Source of the DNA: Bacillus massiliglaciei
GTDB lineage: Bacteria > Bacillota > Bacilli > Bacillales > DSM-1321
Reading direction: 5' to 3'
DNA length: 64,000 bases
Assembly (NCBI RefSeq): GCF_900098925.1
Contig: NZ_LT622342.1
Location: 1 to 64,000 of the forward strand
In this document: one piece after another, positions 16,283 through 23,258 of the stretch
Layout: each line of letters starts with the position of its first letter
Numbering within the stretch: the first letter of the stretch is position 1
Position numbers and translations under genes: made by a program
Notes under the pieces: model-generated
The model's database searches: none
What the model saw: only the letters and a program-made list of their open reading frames with translations
What the model was told of the DNA's origin: nothing

Positions 16283-16764
16283 ATCGCTTGGGCCTTTTTT
16301 CTAAGCAGTATTAATGCCGCAGCTTCTGCCAGCGCCTTCTCTTTCTTTTGTAAATCTTTCTCTAAAGCCTTCGCTCGTTGTTGTTCTTCTTTCAGCTGTA
16401 CATTCAACTGCTTAGCTTGATCGAATGCCTGACCATGAAGGCATACACTCTTCCACGCCTCAATCTGTTCACGGTATAATCCTTTTTTGCGACAATACTC
16501 TGCTAGCTCCAGCTCATTCATCGAAAACGTCTCCATCACGATTAAAAACTTATCTTGACTACTCCACTTGTCGCTCGTTTGTCCATTGCCAGGCGTTGCA
16601 GTACCTGCAGCTCGTGCTTCCTTACGCCATTTATACAACGTCACTTCTGTAATACTTTCTTCTTTACTCAACTTCGCCACTGATTCATTCTGAGGTGGCA
16701 TCATACGTTTGACAATTTCATCTTTTCGTTCCTGTGTGTAACGTACTCTATTTCGTCCTGTCAT
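16258..16764 (-). CDS. IS3-family transposase orfA
   Basis: The 168 residues begin MTGRNRVRYTQERKDEIVKR. A helix-turn-helix follows (SVAKLSKEESITEVTLYKWRKEA, about 28-51), and a C-terminal leucine-zipper-like helix covers about 120-155. This is the DNA-binding half of the IS3 transposase. GGAGG lies nine bases before the ATG. The frameshift region near the end would fuse it to orfB. Confidence 0.85.
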   Translation of the reverse strand: MTGRNRVRYTQERKDEIVKRMMPPQNESVAKLSKEESITEVTLYKWRKEARAAGTATPGNGQTSDKWSSQDKFLIVMETFSMNELELAEYCRKKGLYREQIEAWKSVCLHGQAFDQAKQLNVQLKEEQQRAKALEKDLQKKEKALAEAAALILLRKKAQAIWGDDEEE

Positions 16765-16852
16765 ATCGATTGACCTCCGTGTAATTTACTTAATCATACC
16801 ACGTTAGCCTCGTACGACATCTATCCTAACAGAGGGGGAGAATCAGTTACTA

Positions 16853-16899
16853 AAAAGCCAAGGGCAGCGAATCTTGTATAATCGCTGTCCTTGGCTTTT
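16853..16899. terminator. Terminator upstream of the zwf unit
   Basis: AAAAGCCAAGG (16853-16863) and CCTTGGCTTTT (16889-16899), with inner CAGCGA/TCGCTG, form a long stem. It would block read-through from the IS side into the zwf promoter. Confidence 0.75.
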
Positions 16900-16973
16900 C
16901 ACTCTTGGTATTGGATTCAAGTTTATAGTATTATTTTTAACACTATGTTATACCAATGTATCTATATGTTAAT

Positions 16974-17013
16974 AAAGTGCGTACTTTCAAAAGTATAACA
17001 TACGTAATATACT
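16974..17013 (+). promoter_or_regulatory. Promoter of the zwf unit with HxlR-type box
   Basis: AAAGTGCGTACTTT (16974-16987), then 20 bp containing TAACATAC, then TATACTGA with TATACT at 17008-17013. Box, spacer length, inner TAACATAC position and -10 match the hxlA promoter; 13 of 14 box bases are the same. Confidence 0.75.
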
Positions 17014-17151
17014 GATTTTGCTCAAGTAATAGCGAGCTTAAAGAATACTACCAAACCTTAAGGGAATACTGCTACAAGCATGGTGAGATGAAGTGAAACT
17101 TCATTTAATAATTTATACATGTTGTTGCTTTTTACGAAAGGAGAGATCCGC

Positions 17152-17316
17152 ATGGAAAGGTTCAAAACTAAGCAGCGAAAAGTTTGTGAAAGATGTCTAA
17201 TCATCACCATAAATAATGAAACCTGTCCAAAATGTGGACATTCTCAATTAAGAGATATCATTATTACCGGACAAGCTGGGAGAAATAAACGAAACTTACA
17301 TCCAAAAGTAGGATAA
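17152..17316 (+). CDS. Small zinc-ribbon protein
   Basis: The 54 residues start MERFKTKQRKVCERCLI behind GAAAGGAGAGATC. Two CxxC pairs (C12/C15 and C25/C28) make a zinc ribbon, and the rest is basic. It is the first gene after the shared-type promoter, about 95 bp before zwf, so it is probably part of that transcript. The function is unknown. A metal-site regulator, a chaperone or a formaldehyde-reactive thiol protein are guesses only. Confidence 0.6.
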   Translation: MERFKTKQRKVCERCLIITINNETCPKCGHSQLRDIIITGQAGRNKRNLHPKVG

Positions 17317-17412
17317 CGCAATAGCGAAAATCCTTGTTGTTTTGTAGGGGAAACGAAGAAAATCAGACATTTTTCTATTTGAAAATGCTTTGAAAAAGTG
17401 GAGGAATGAAAA

Positions 17413-18885
17413 GTGGATTCTATGACGTTTGTCTTATTTGGGGCAACTGGGGATTTAGCTAAGCGAAAAATCTACCCTGCCTTGTTTAATTTATATTTGA
17501 ATCAAAAATTACCAGATTCTTTTTTGATCATTGGTGTAGGAATAGACGAAATGTCTGATGTTGATTTTCAAAACCATGTAACAGACTCGCTATACACTTT
17601 TTCTAGACACTTGATAAATGATAAATCCGAAAAACAAGAGTTTGTAAAGGCATTTCGTTATTGCCAGTTAGATTTCACGAATGCTGAAGGGTATAAGAAG
17701 TTAGTTGAAGTCGTTCAACAAAATGAAAAAGACCAGAGTATTGAAGAGAATCGAATGTTTTATCTTTCTGTTGCTCCTGAATTCTTTGATGTAATTGCTT
17801 TGAACATCAAGGAGAGTGGATTAGGCTCGACAAAAGGATGGAAACGATTAATGATCGAAAAACCATTTGGGCGTGATTTAAAATCTGCTCAAGATTTAAA
17901 TGAAAAACTAAGCAAAGCTTTTGAAGAAGACGAAATTTTCAGGATTGACCATTATCTTGGAAAACCGATGGTTCAAAACCTTGAAGCTTTAGAATTTGCC
18001 AACCCTGTGCTGCAATCACTATGGAACAATCGGTATATTGCCAATGTGCAAATAACGGCTAGTGAAACGGTTGGTGTAGAAGAGAGAGCTAGTTATTATG
18101 AAAAAGCAGGGGCTATTCGTGATATGGTCCAAAATCATATGATGCAGCTGTTGATGATGACGGCCATGCATCAGCCAAAACAGATGAGCACGAACGATAT
18201 CCGTACAGTGAAAAGAAAAGTTATGGACTCTCTTCGGCCAGTACAGAAAGATACTGTAGGTATCCACGTTGTTCGTGGTCAATATGGACCGGGGGAAATA
18301 AAGGGTAAACCTGTAGTCGGATATTTAGAAGAACCTGGAGTGAATGCTTCTTCCACAAACGATACATTTGTGGCTGCTCGTTTATGGATTGATAGTTCAT
18401 TCTGGGATGGGGTGCCATTTTATATCCGGACAGGAAAAAGAATGAAGGAAAAGTCGACGCGGATTGTGATTGAATTCAAGAATCCAACGAAAAATGTGTA
18501 TACTAACGAGAATCAATTTGCAGAACCCAATCTATTAGTTATCAAAGTAAGTCCAAATGAGGGTGTGTCGATGCAATTAAATAGCAAAAATTTAACAAAT
18601 GGAAATTTGGAGCCGATAATTGTTGACTTCTCAGCAAGTACAAAAGACATACCAGAAGCTTATGAACTCTTAATATTCGATGCTCTGCGTGGGGACTCTA
18701 CCTTCTTTGCTCATTGGGACGAAGTTGAATTATCTTGGAAATGGGTACAGCCCGTTTTAGAGGCGTTTGAGGAAAATGCCCTTCCACTCCACCTATATCA
18801 AGCCGGTTCGATGGGGCCACAAGCTGCTTCGCAATTATTGGAGGAGGATGGTTTTAAATGGTGGGAAACTAGGGGGGGAGTTTAA
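17413..18885 (+). CDS. zwf: Glucose-6-phosphate dehydrogenase
   Basis: It oxidises glucose 6-phosphate to 6-phosphoglucono-lactone with NAD(P)+. The 490 residues are full length. The start is GTG at 17413, behind GGAGG. The dinucleotide loop GATGDLAKRK (about 9-18), the substrate loop RIDHYLGK (about 177-184) with its catalytic-site histidine, and EKPFGRD are present. In this cassette it carries hexulose-derived glucose 6-phosphate toward ribulose 5-phosphate regeneration. It lies second in the rightward unit, upstream of gnd. Confidence 0.97.
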   Translation: MDSMTFVLFGATGDLAKRKIYPALFNLYLNQKLPDSFLIIGVGIDEMSDVDFQNHVTDSLYTFSRHLINDKSEKQEFVKAFRYCQLDFTNAEGYKKLVEVVQQNEKDQSIEENRMFYLSVAPEFFDVIALNIKESGLGSTKGWKRLMIEKPFGRDLKSAQDLNEKLSKAFEEDEIFRIDHYLGKPMVQNLEALEFANPVLQSLWNNRYIANVQITASETVGVEERASYYEKAGAIRDMVQNHMMQLLMMTAMHQPKQMSTNDIRTVKRKVMDSLRPVQKDTVGIHVVRGQYGPGEIKGKPVVGYLEEPGVNASSTNDTFVAARLWIDSSFWDGVPFYIRTGKRMKEKSTRIVIEFKNPTKNVYTNENQFAEPNLLVIKVSPNEGVSMQLNSKNLTNGNLEPIIVDFSASTKDIPEAYELLIFDALRGDSTFFAHWDEVELSWKWVQPVLEAFEENALPLHLYQAGSMGPQAASQLLEEDGFKWWETRGGV

Positions 18886-18992
18886 TCCGCACCTCCCTGG
18901 AAGGCTATTGGTATGAAGAGAGCAAACCGAGGTTGGATTTGACAGATAATTGTTACGCGATTTACCCAAGGAACTTAAAGTATTTGTTGAAT

Positions 18993-19010
18993 CCTTATGG
19001 TTCCATAAGG
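18993..19010. repeat. Short palindrome between zwf and gnd
   Basis: CCTTATGG, TT, CCATAAGG. It may be a processing stem or a regulator site; there is no T-run after it. Confidence 0.35.
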
Positions 19011-19083
19011 AGACCATGAAGAACAACAAATGGGTAGCATAATAATACAGGCTATTTTTTGTAATTTAAAGGAGGAAACTCAA

Positions 19084-19977
19084 GTGAAAGTAGGATTAAT
19101 TGGATTAGGGAAAATGGGTATGAACTTAGGAAAAAACTTAATTGACAATAAACACCGTGTAATGGCGTTTGATCTAAATACAAATACTATTGAAGAAATT
19201 AAAAAATACGGAGTTGAAGGAGCATCCAGTTTACAAGATCTTGTTCAATCATTAGAAAAGCCACGAGTTGTTTGGATAATGGTCCCACACTCCGTCGTTG
19301 ATTCAGTTATTAGTGAAATCACACCATTTCTAAGTGAAGGAGATATCGTCATTGAAGCTGGTAATTCGCATTATAAGGAATCCATTCGTCGTTACGAACA
19401 GTTGAAGAAAGTTGGAGTGAGCTTTATGGATGCCGGTACTTCTGGGGGGATGGAAGGTGCTCGCTATGGTGCTTGTTATATGATTGGTGGAGATCCTGAA
19501 GCATGGAGCATTGTCGAGCCGATTTTTAGAGATACAGCTGTAGATAATGGGTATTTATATGCTGGGAAATCTGGTAGTGGCCACTTCTTAAAAATGGTCC
19601 ACAATGGAATAGAATACGGAATGATGGCCGCCATTGGTGAAGGATTCGAAGTCCTGGAAAAAAGCGATTTCGATTTTGACTATGAAAAAGTGGCACGGGT
19701 GTGGAATAACGGTTCTGTCATCCGCTCATGGCTCATGGAATTGACAGAACGCGCATTTTCTAAAGATGCAAAATTAGATGAAATTAAGGGCATTATGCAT
19801 TCTTCTGGGGAAGGGAAATGGACAGTTGAAACCGCTTTGGATCTTCAAACAGCTACCCCTGTTATCGCTATGTCTTTACTAATGCGTTACCGTTCATTAG
19901 ACAATGATACATTTACAGGTAAAGTGGTAGCTTCCCTTCGTAATGAATTTGGCGGACATGCTGTGGAAAAATCATAA
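19084..19977 (+). CDS. gnd: 6-phosphogluconate dehydrogenase, decarboxylating (short form)
   Basis: It converts 6-phosphogluconate to ribulose 5-phosphate and CO2 with reduction of NAD(P)+, closing the oxidative formaldehyde cycle. I start it at GTG 19084, behind AAAGGAGGAAACTCAA, giving 297 residues. That is the short YqeC-like class rather than the roughly 470-residue Gnd. Seen: VGLIGLGKMGMNLGKNL at the N-terminus, IEAGNSHYKES, the substrate motif MDAGTSGGMEGARYGAC and the catalytic GHFLKMVHNGIEYGMM. Short-form enzymes are often NAD-preferring. Confidence 0.95.
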   Translation: MKVGLIGLGKMGMNLGKNLIDNKHRVMAFDLNTNTIEEIKKYGVEGASSLQDLVQSLEKPRVVWIMVPHSVVDSVISEITPFLSEGDIVIEAGNSHYKESIRRYEQLKKVGVSFMDAGTSGGMEGARYGACYMIGGDPEAWSIVEPIFRDTAVDNGYLYAGKSGSGHFLKMVHNGIEYGMMAAIGEGFEVLEKSDFDFDYEKVARVWNNGSVIRSWLMELTERAFSKDAKLDEIKGIMHSSGEGKWTVETALDLQTATPVIAMSLLMRYRSLDNDTFTGKVVASLRNEFGGHAVEKS

Positions 19978-20093
19978 AGTCATCTGCTGTATATGTCTTT
20001 CGTTAAAATGAGCCGGAAATTCATTGGATTTTTAGTTTGGTATATCCCAAAAATTGGTAGATTTACTTAAGTCGTTGATAGTGCTAACTATGT

Positions 20094-20275
20094 TGATTGA
20101 AGCAGAAGGAGCGAGACTCCTCGAAAATGCATTCACATTTTCTCGTGCGGTGCCTATTCACGGATGATGATTCAACGTCCTGCGGGAAAAACAGGACAAG
20201 GGAGACCCCGCAGCCGCACAGCGCCGAGGAGGCTCCCGGCTCGCCCGCGGAAAGCGAGCACCTGGAGCCAACAGA
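20094..20275. repeat. Bacillus-type GC-rich intergenic repeat, interrupted
   Basis: The blocks GGAGCGAGACTCCT, TCCTGCGGGAAAAACAGGAC, GAGACCCCGCAG, GAGGAGGCTC, CGCCCGCGGAAAGCGAGC and CCTGGAGC belong to a repeat abundant between genes in many Bacillaceae. Base composition is far more GC-rich than the rest. Between the first block and the second about 55 bp of unrelated sequence is inserted. Its presence inside the transposon suggests the zwf-gnd segment came from a Bacillaceae chromosome. Confidence 0.7.
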
Positions 20276-20323
20276 CAAGTTTAACAGAGCCAAAAAAATA
20301 AAACAATATTGGGGTGTGACATC

Positions 20324-20815
20324 ATGAACGTATTGGATGCAAAAATCATTAACACACAATATGGTTTAGAAACCTATTTAGACATGGTGAAGAATATCGA
20401 AGTAAAAGAACTCCATTCTCCATCAGATAATGAGCCCTTTTATGAAATAGTATTAGGGATAGAGTATTTTCTTCTAAGGGACGGAAAATATTATGATAGT
20501 GAAAGGAATTATTTTCGGATTCAAATGAGCGAAGATTTTAATTCAATCACGTTAAGAGAGACAGATACCGAAAGTTTATTTGCTGTCAAAACCGAACACG
20601 AGAGAGACTCAACTAAGCTACTGGTTGGAGAATGGCTTATAAAAACCAATGCTTTCAAGCAAGTAATAAGTGAACTGATCCAACAAAAGAAAATGGAGAA
20701 TGTTCAAAATGAGGGAGACACTCGAAAAGTATTAGGAACGATAAGATTCTTGGAAATATTACTTGAAATCAAAACAGAAGACATACTAAGTGCCGATGTA
20801 GAGAGGGACCATTGA
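20324..20815 (+). CDS. Hypothetical protein in the cassette (163 aa)
   Basis: It starts MNVLDAKIINTQYGLETYL with GGGGTGTG upstream. The protein looks soluble and alpha-beta, with no signal or membrane helix. I recognise no family. It lies between gnd and pgi in the same direction, so it may be co-expressed with them. A role in the pathway is possible but unsupported. Confidence 0.6.
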   Translation: MNVLDAKIINTQYGLETYLDMVKNIEVKELHSPSDNEPFYEIVLGIEYFLLRDGKYYDSERNYFRIQMSEDFNSITLRETDTESLFAVKTEHERDSTKLLVGEWLIKTNAFKQVISELIQQKKMENVQNEGDTRKVLGTIRFLEILLEIKTEDILSADVERDH

Positions 20816-20960
20816 GTTTTCTTAATACTAACTATCTTTTAATGTACGCTATTGATAATTACACGGTCCCACTAAGGATTTTTCAAAATTGAAAAGGGGG
20901 AGTTTAAATGTGTTTTTAAAAACTTCCCTTATATACTGTAGAAAAGGAGAATGCACTAAC

Positions 20961-21059
20961 ATGAAACGTTTTACTATGCCGAGAGATCTTTTTTACGGAG
21001 AAGGATCTCCGATTGAAGCAGCTAAGCTAAATTTGATTGAAAGGGGAAGTAATGTATGA
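20961..21059 (+). pseudogene. N-terminal remnant of an iron-type alcohol dehydrogenase
   Basis: A 32-codon frame, MKRFTMPRDLFYGEGSPIEA…, has a good ribosome site (AAAAGGAGAATG). It matches the conserved start of group III (iron-containing) alcohol dehydrogenases, which open with a pattern like R-F-x-x-P-R-D-x-x-x-G-x-G-S. The normal protein has about 385 residues; only the first roughly 24 resemble the family. The frame ends in TGA overlapping the pgi start (ATGA), so translation of the stub may feed pgi. Confidence 0.65.
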
Positions 21060-22393
21060 CTATTTCGTTTGATTACTCCAATGCATTAGCATTTATGAAA
21101 AAGAGTGAAGTAGATAATCTAAGTGAATTTGTAAAAGTGGCTCATAAAATGCTACATGAAAAAACAGGCCCCGGCTCTGATTATCTTGGTTGGGTCGATT
21201 TGCCACTAAACTATGATAAGAGTGAATTTGAAAGAATTAAACAAGCTGCTGAAAGAATCAAGAAACATTCAGACGCAATGGTTGTAATTGGTATTGGTGG
21301 TTCGTACCTGGGGGCAAGATCGGCTATAGAATCTCTGTCCCATAGCTTTCATAACCAGATGAACAATAAGACACATGTTTATTTTGCCGGTCAGAATATC
21401 AGTTCTACTTATATCTCTCATTTATTTGAGCTATTAGAGGGGAAAGATATCTCTGTTAACGTCATTTCTAAATCAGGAACAACGACAGAGCCAGCCCTTG
21501 CTTTCCGTATTTTCCGTGACTATATGGAGAAAAAATACGGAAAAGAAGAGGCGAGAAAACGTATTTTTGCTACTACAGATCAGAAAAAAGGCGCATTAAA
21601 AAAGCTTGCGGACGAAGAAGGATATGAAACGTTCGTTATTCCGGATGATGTTGGTGGAAGGTATTCTGTGCTAACAGCAGTTGGTCTCTTACCAATTGCC
21701 GTAGCAGGACTTGATATTGATCATATGATGGAAGGGGCAGCAGCAGCAGCCCGTAAATACAACAATCCTGATTTATTGACAAATGAGAGCTATCAGTATG
21801 CTGCGGTCCGAAATGTACTCTACAATAAGGGAAAAGCAATTGAAGTGCTTGTTAACTATGAGCCCTCCCTTCACTACGTATCGGAATGGTGGAAGCAGCT
21901 GTTTGGGGAAAGTGAAGGAAAAGATCAAAAGGGGCTATTCCCTGCTTCCGTTGATTTTTCAACGGATTTGCATTCCATGGGGCAATATGTACAAGAAGGT
22001 CGACGAAACCTTTTAGAAACGGTTTTACAGATTAAGAAACCTCGAATTGAAGTGACTATTCAGGAGGATCCAGAAAATATTGATGGATTAAACTTCCTGG
22101 CAGGTAAGACGATGGATGAAGTCAACAAAAGTGCATTTCAGGGTACCCTTATGGCCCATATAGATGGAGAAGTACCTAATCTCGTGATTGAACTGGATGA
22201 AATGAATGAATACACTTACGGTGAGATGGTTTACTTTTTTGAGAAGGCATGTGGGATTAGTGGCCATCTATTAGGAGTTAACCCATTTGACCAGCCTGGA
22301 GTCGAAGCATACAAGAAGAATATGTTTGCTTTACTTGACAAACCTGGTTTTGAAGCAGAAAAAGCTACTCTCATGGAGCGTTTATCAAAATAA
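21056..22393 (+). CDS. pgi: Glucose-6-phosphate isomerase
   Basis: It interconverts fructose 6-phosphate and glucose 6-phosphate, linking HxlB to Zwf in the cycle. The 445 residues match the usual Bacillus length (about 450). SIS domains are seen as [29 protein letters not shown] and [17 protein letters not shown]; the C-terminal QPGVEAYKK is present. GGGGAAG precedes the ATG, and the start overlaps the stop of the dehydrogenase stub. Glycolytic pgi copies on a transposon are unusual, which strengthens the reading as a pathway cassette. Confidence 0.97.
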   Translation: MTISFDYSNALAFMKKSEVDNLSEFVKVAHKMLHEKTGPGSDYLGWVDLPLNYDKSEFERIKQAAERIKKHSDAMVVIGIGGSYLGARSAIESLSHSFHNQMNNKTHVYFAGQNISSTYISHLFELLEGKDISVNVISKSGTTTEPALAFRIFRDYMEKKYGKEEARKRIFATTDQKKGALKKLADEEGYETFVIPDDVGGRYSVLTAVGLLPIAVAGLDIDHMMEGAAAAARKYNNPDLLTNESYQYAAVRNVLYNKGKAIEVLVNYEPSLHYVSEWWKQLFGESEGKDQKGLFPASVDFSTDLHSMGQYVQEGRRNLLETVLQIKKPRIEVTIQEDPENIDGLNFLAGKTMDEVNKSAFQGTLMAHIDGEVPNLVIELDEMNEYTYGEMVYFFEKACGISGHLLGVNPFDQPGVEAYKKNMFALLDKPGFEAEKATLMERLSK

Positions 22394-22426
22394 TTATATC
22401 TGATTGGTTTTGTATTAATAAAAAGA

Positions 22427-22457
22427 TTGTTACCAAAAATCATATTTTTTGTAACAA
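22427..22457 (+). terminator. Terminator-like hairpin after pgi
   Basis: TTGTTAC (22427-22433) pairs with GTAACAA (22451-22457), extended by A/T pairs inside. Confidence 0.55.
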
Positions 22458-22489
22458 CGTTTATGAGAAATAATGATGCTTGATTTTAC

Positions 22490-22597
22490 TAATTTTATAG
22501 GTTACCAAAAATAATTACCAAAAATTTTACCAAATACTTTTACAAAAATGAAGTCTCTTGTACAATAAAATTATTAAATTGTGCAGGGGGCTTCTTT
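22490..22597. other. Probable res site of the transposon
   Basis: The AT-rich stretch upstream of tnpR holds repeated TTACCAAAAA and an imperfect dyad TGTACAAT...AATTGTGCA (about 22559-22584). Resolvase-binding subsites are normally placed here in Tn3-family elements; I cannot define the three subsites exactly. Confidence 0.5.
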
Positions 22598-23164
22598 ATG
22601 ATAATCGGTTATGCCCGAGTTTCGACAGTTGACCAAAATTTAGACCGACAAATTATATTACTTTCTGAGTACGGCTGTGAAAAAATGGTTCAAGAGAAAT
22701 TTACCGGGACTACAAAGGATAGAGATGGACTTAACTCATTGCTAGATGTTATACGGAAAGGTGATACCGTTGTAGTTGAAAGTATTTCACGATTAGGGAG
22801 AAGAACACTTGATATTCTTTCTATTATTCAGCAATTCGAGGATACAGGTGTAAAGTTCGTTTCTATTAAAGAGAATATGGATACAAGAACATCAACAGGA
22901 AAAGCCATGTTTCAAATGATGTGTGTCATTGCAGAATTAGAAAGAAATTTAATTGTAGAGAGAGTTAAAGAAGGATTAGAAGCTAGTAAGAAAAGAGGAA
23001 AGAAACTAGGGAGACCAAAAGTTGATCAAGGAAAAATTGAAATAGCCTTGAGGATGTATGACAGTAAAGAATACTCGGTAAAAGAAATTGTAGAAGGTAC
23101 AGGACTTTCACAGGGTTCATTATATCGAGCAATTAATAAAAGAAAACTAAAAGAAGTAAATTAA
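22598..23164 (+). CDS. tnpR: Tn3-family resolvase
   Basis: The 188 residues form a serine recombinase that resolves cointegrates at res. The catalytic start is IIGYARVSTVDQNLDRQ, with the nucleophilic serine at residue 9. SISRLGRRTLDIL and AELERNLIVERVKEGL follow, and a C-terminal helix-turn-helix (GRPKVDQGKI…GLSQGSLYRAI) ends it. A GGGGG ribosome site precedes the ATG. It lies directly before tnpA in the same direction. Confidence 0.95.
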   Translation: MIIGYARVSTVDQNLDRQIILLSEYGCEKMVQEKFTGTTKDRDGLNSLLDVIRKGDTVVVESISRLGRRTLDILSIIQQFEDTGVKFVSIKENMDTRTSTGKAMFQMMCVIAELERNLIVERVKEGLEASKKRGKKLGRPKVDQGKIEIALRMYDSKEYSVKEIVEGTGLSQGSLYRAINKRKLKEVN

Positions 23165-23258
23165 TAACCTCTTATTAATTTTTAGGAATTATGTGATGGA
23201 CTAAGCTAGGGTAACTATTCTGTTACTATCCCAAATTACTGTGAATGGAGTTGGCAAT

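Larger units (their letters stand above)
15047..16819 (-). mobile_element. IS3-family insertion sequence inside the transposon
   Basis: Leftward orfA and orfB overlap in the -1 frame, as in IS3-family elements. The ends are placed at TGTCG (15047) and its inverse CGACA (16819), giving TG...CA termini. The match beyond five bases is weak and I see no target duplication, so the limits are approximate. It separates hxlR from the zwf unit. orfB carries an in-frame stop, so the copy is probably inactive. Confidence 0.6.

Noticed and set aside
16853-16899. Right end of the IS3-type element
   Set aside because: The stem is a terminator outside the weak TGTCG/CGACA termini, and no matching sequence is present at the other end.
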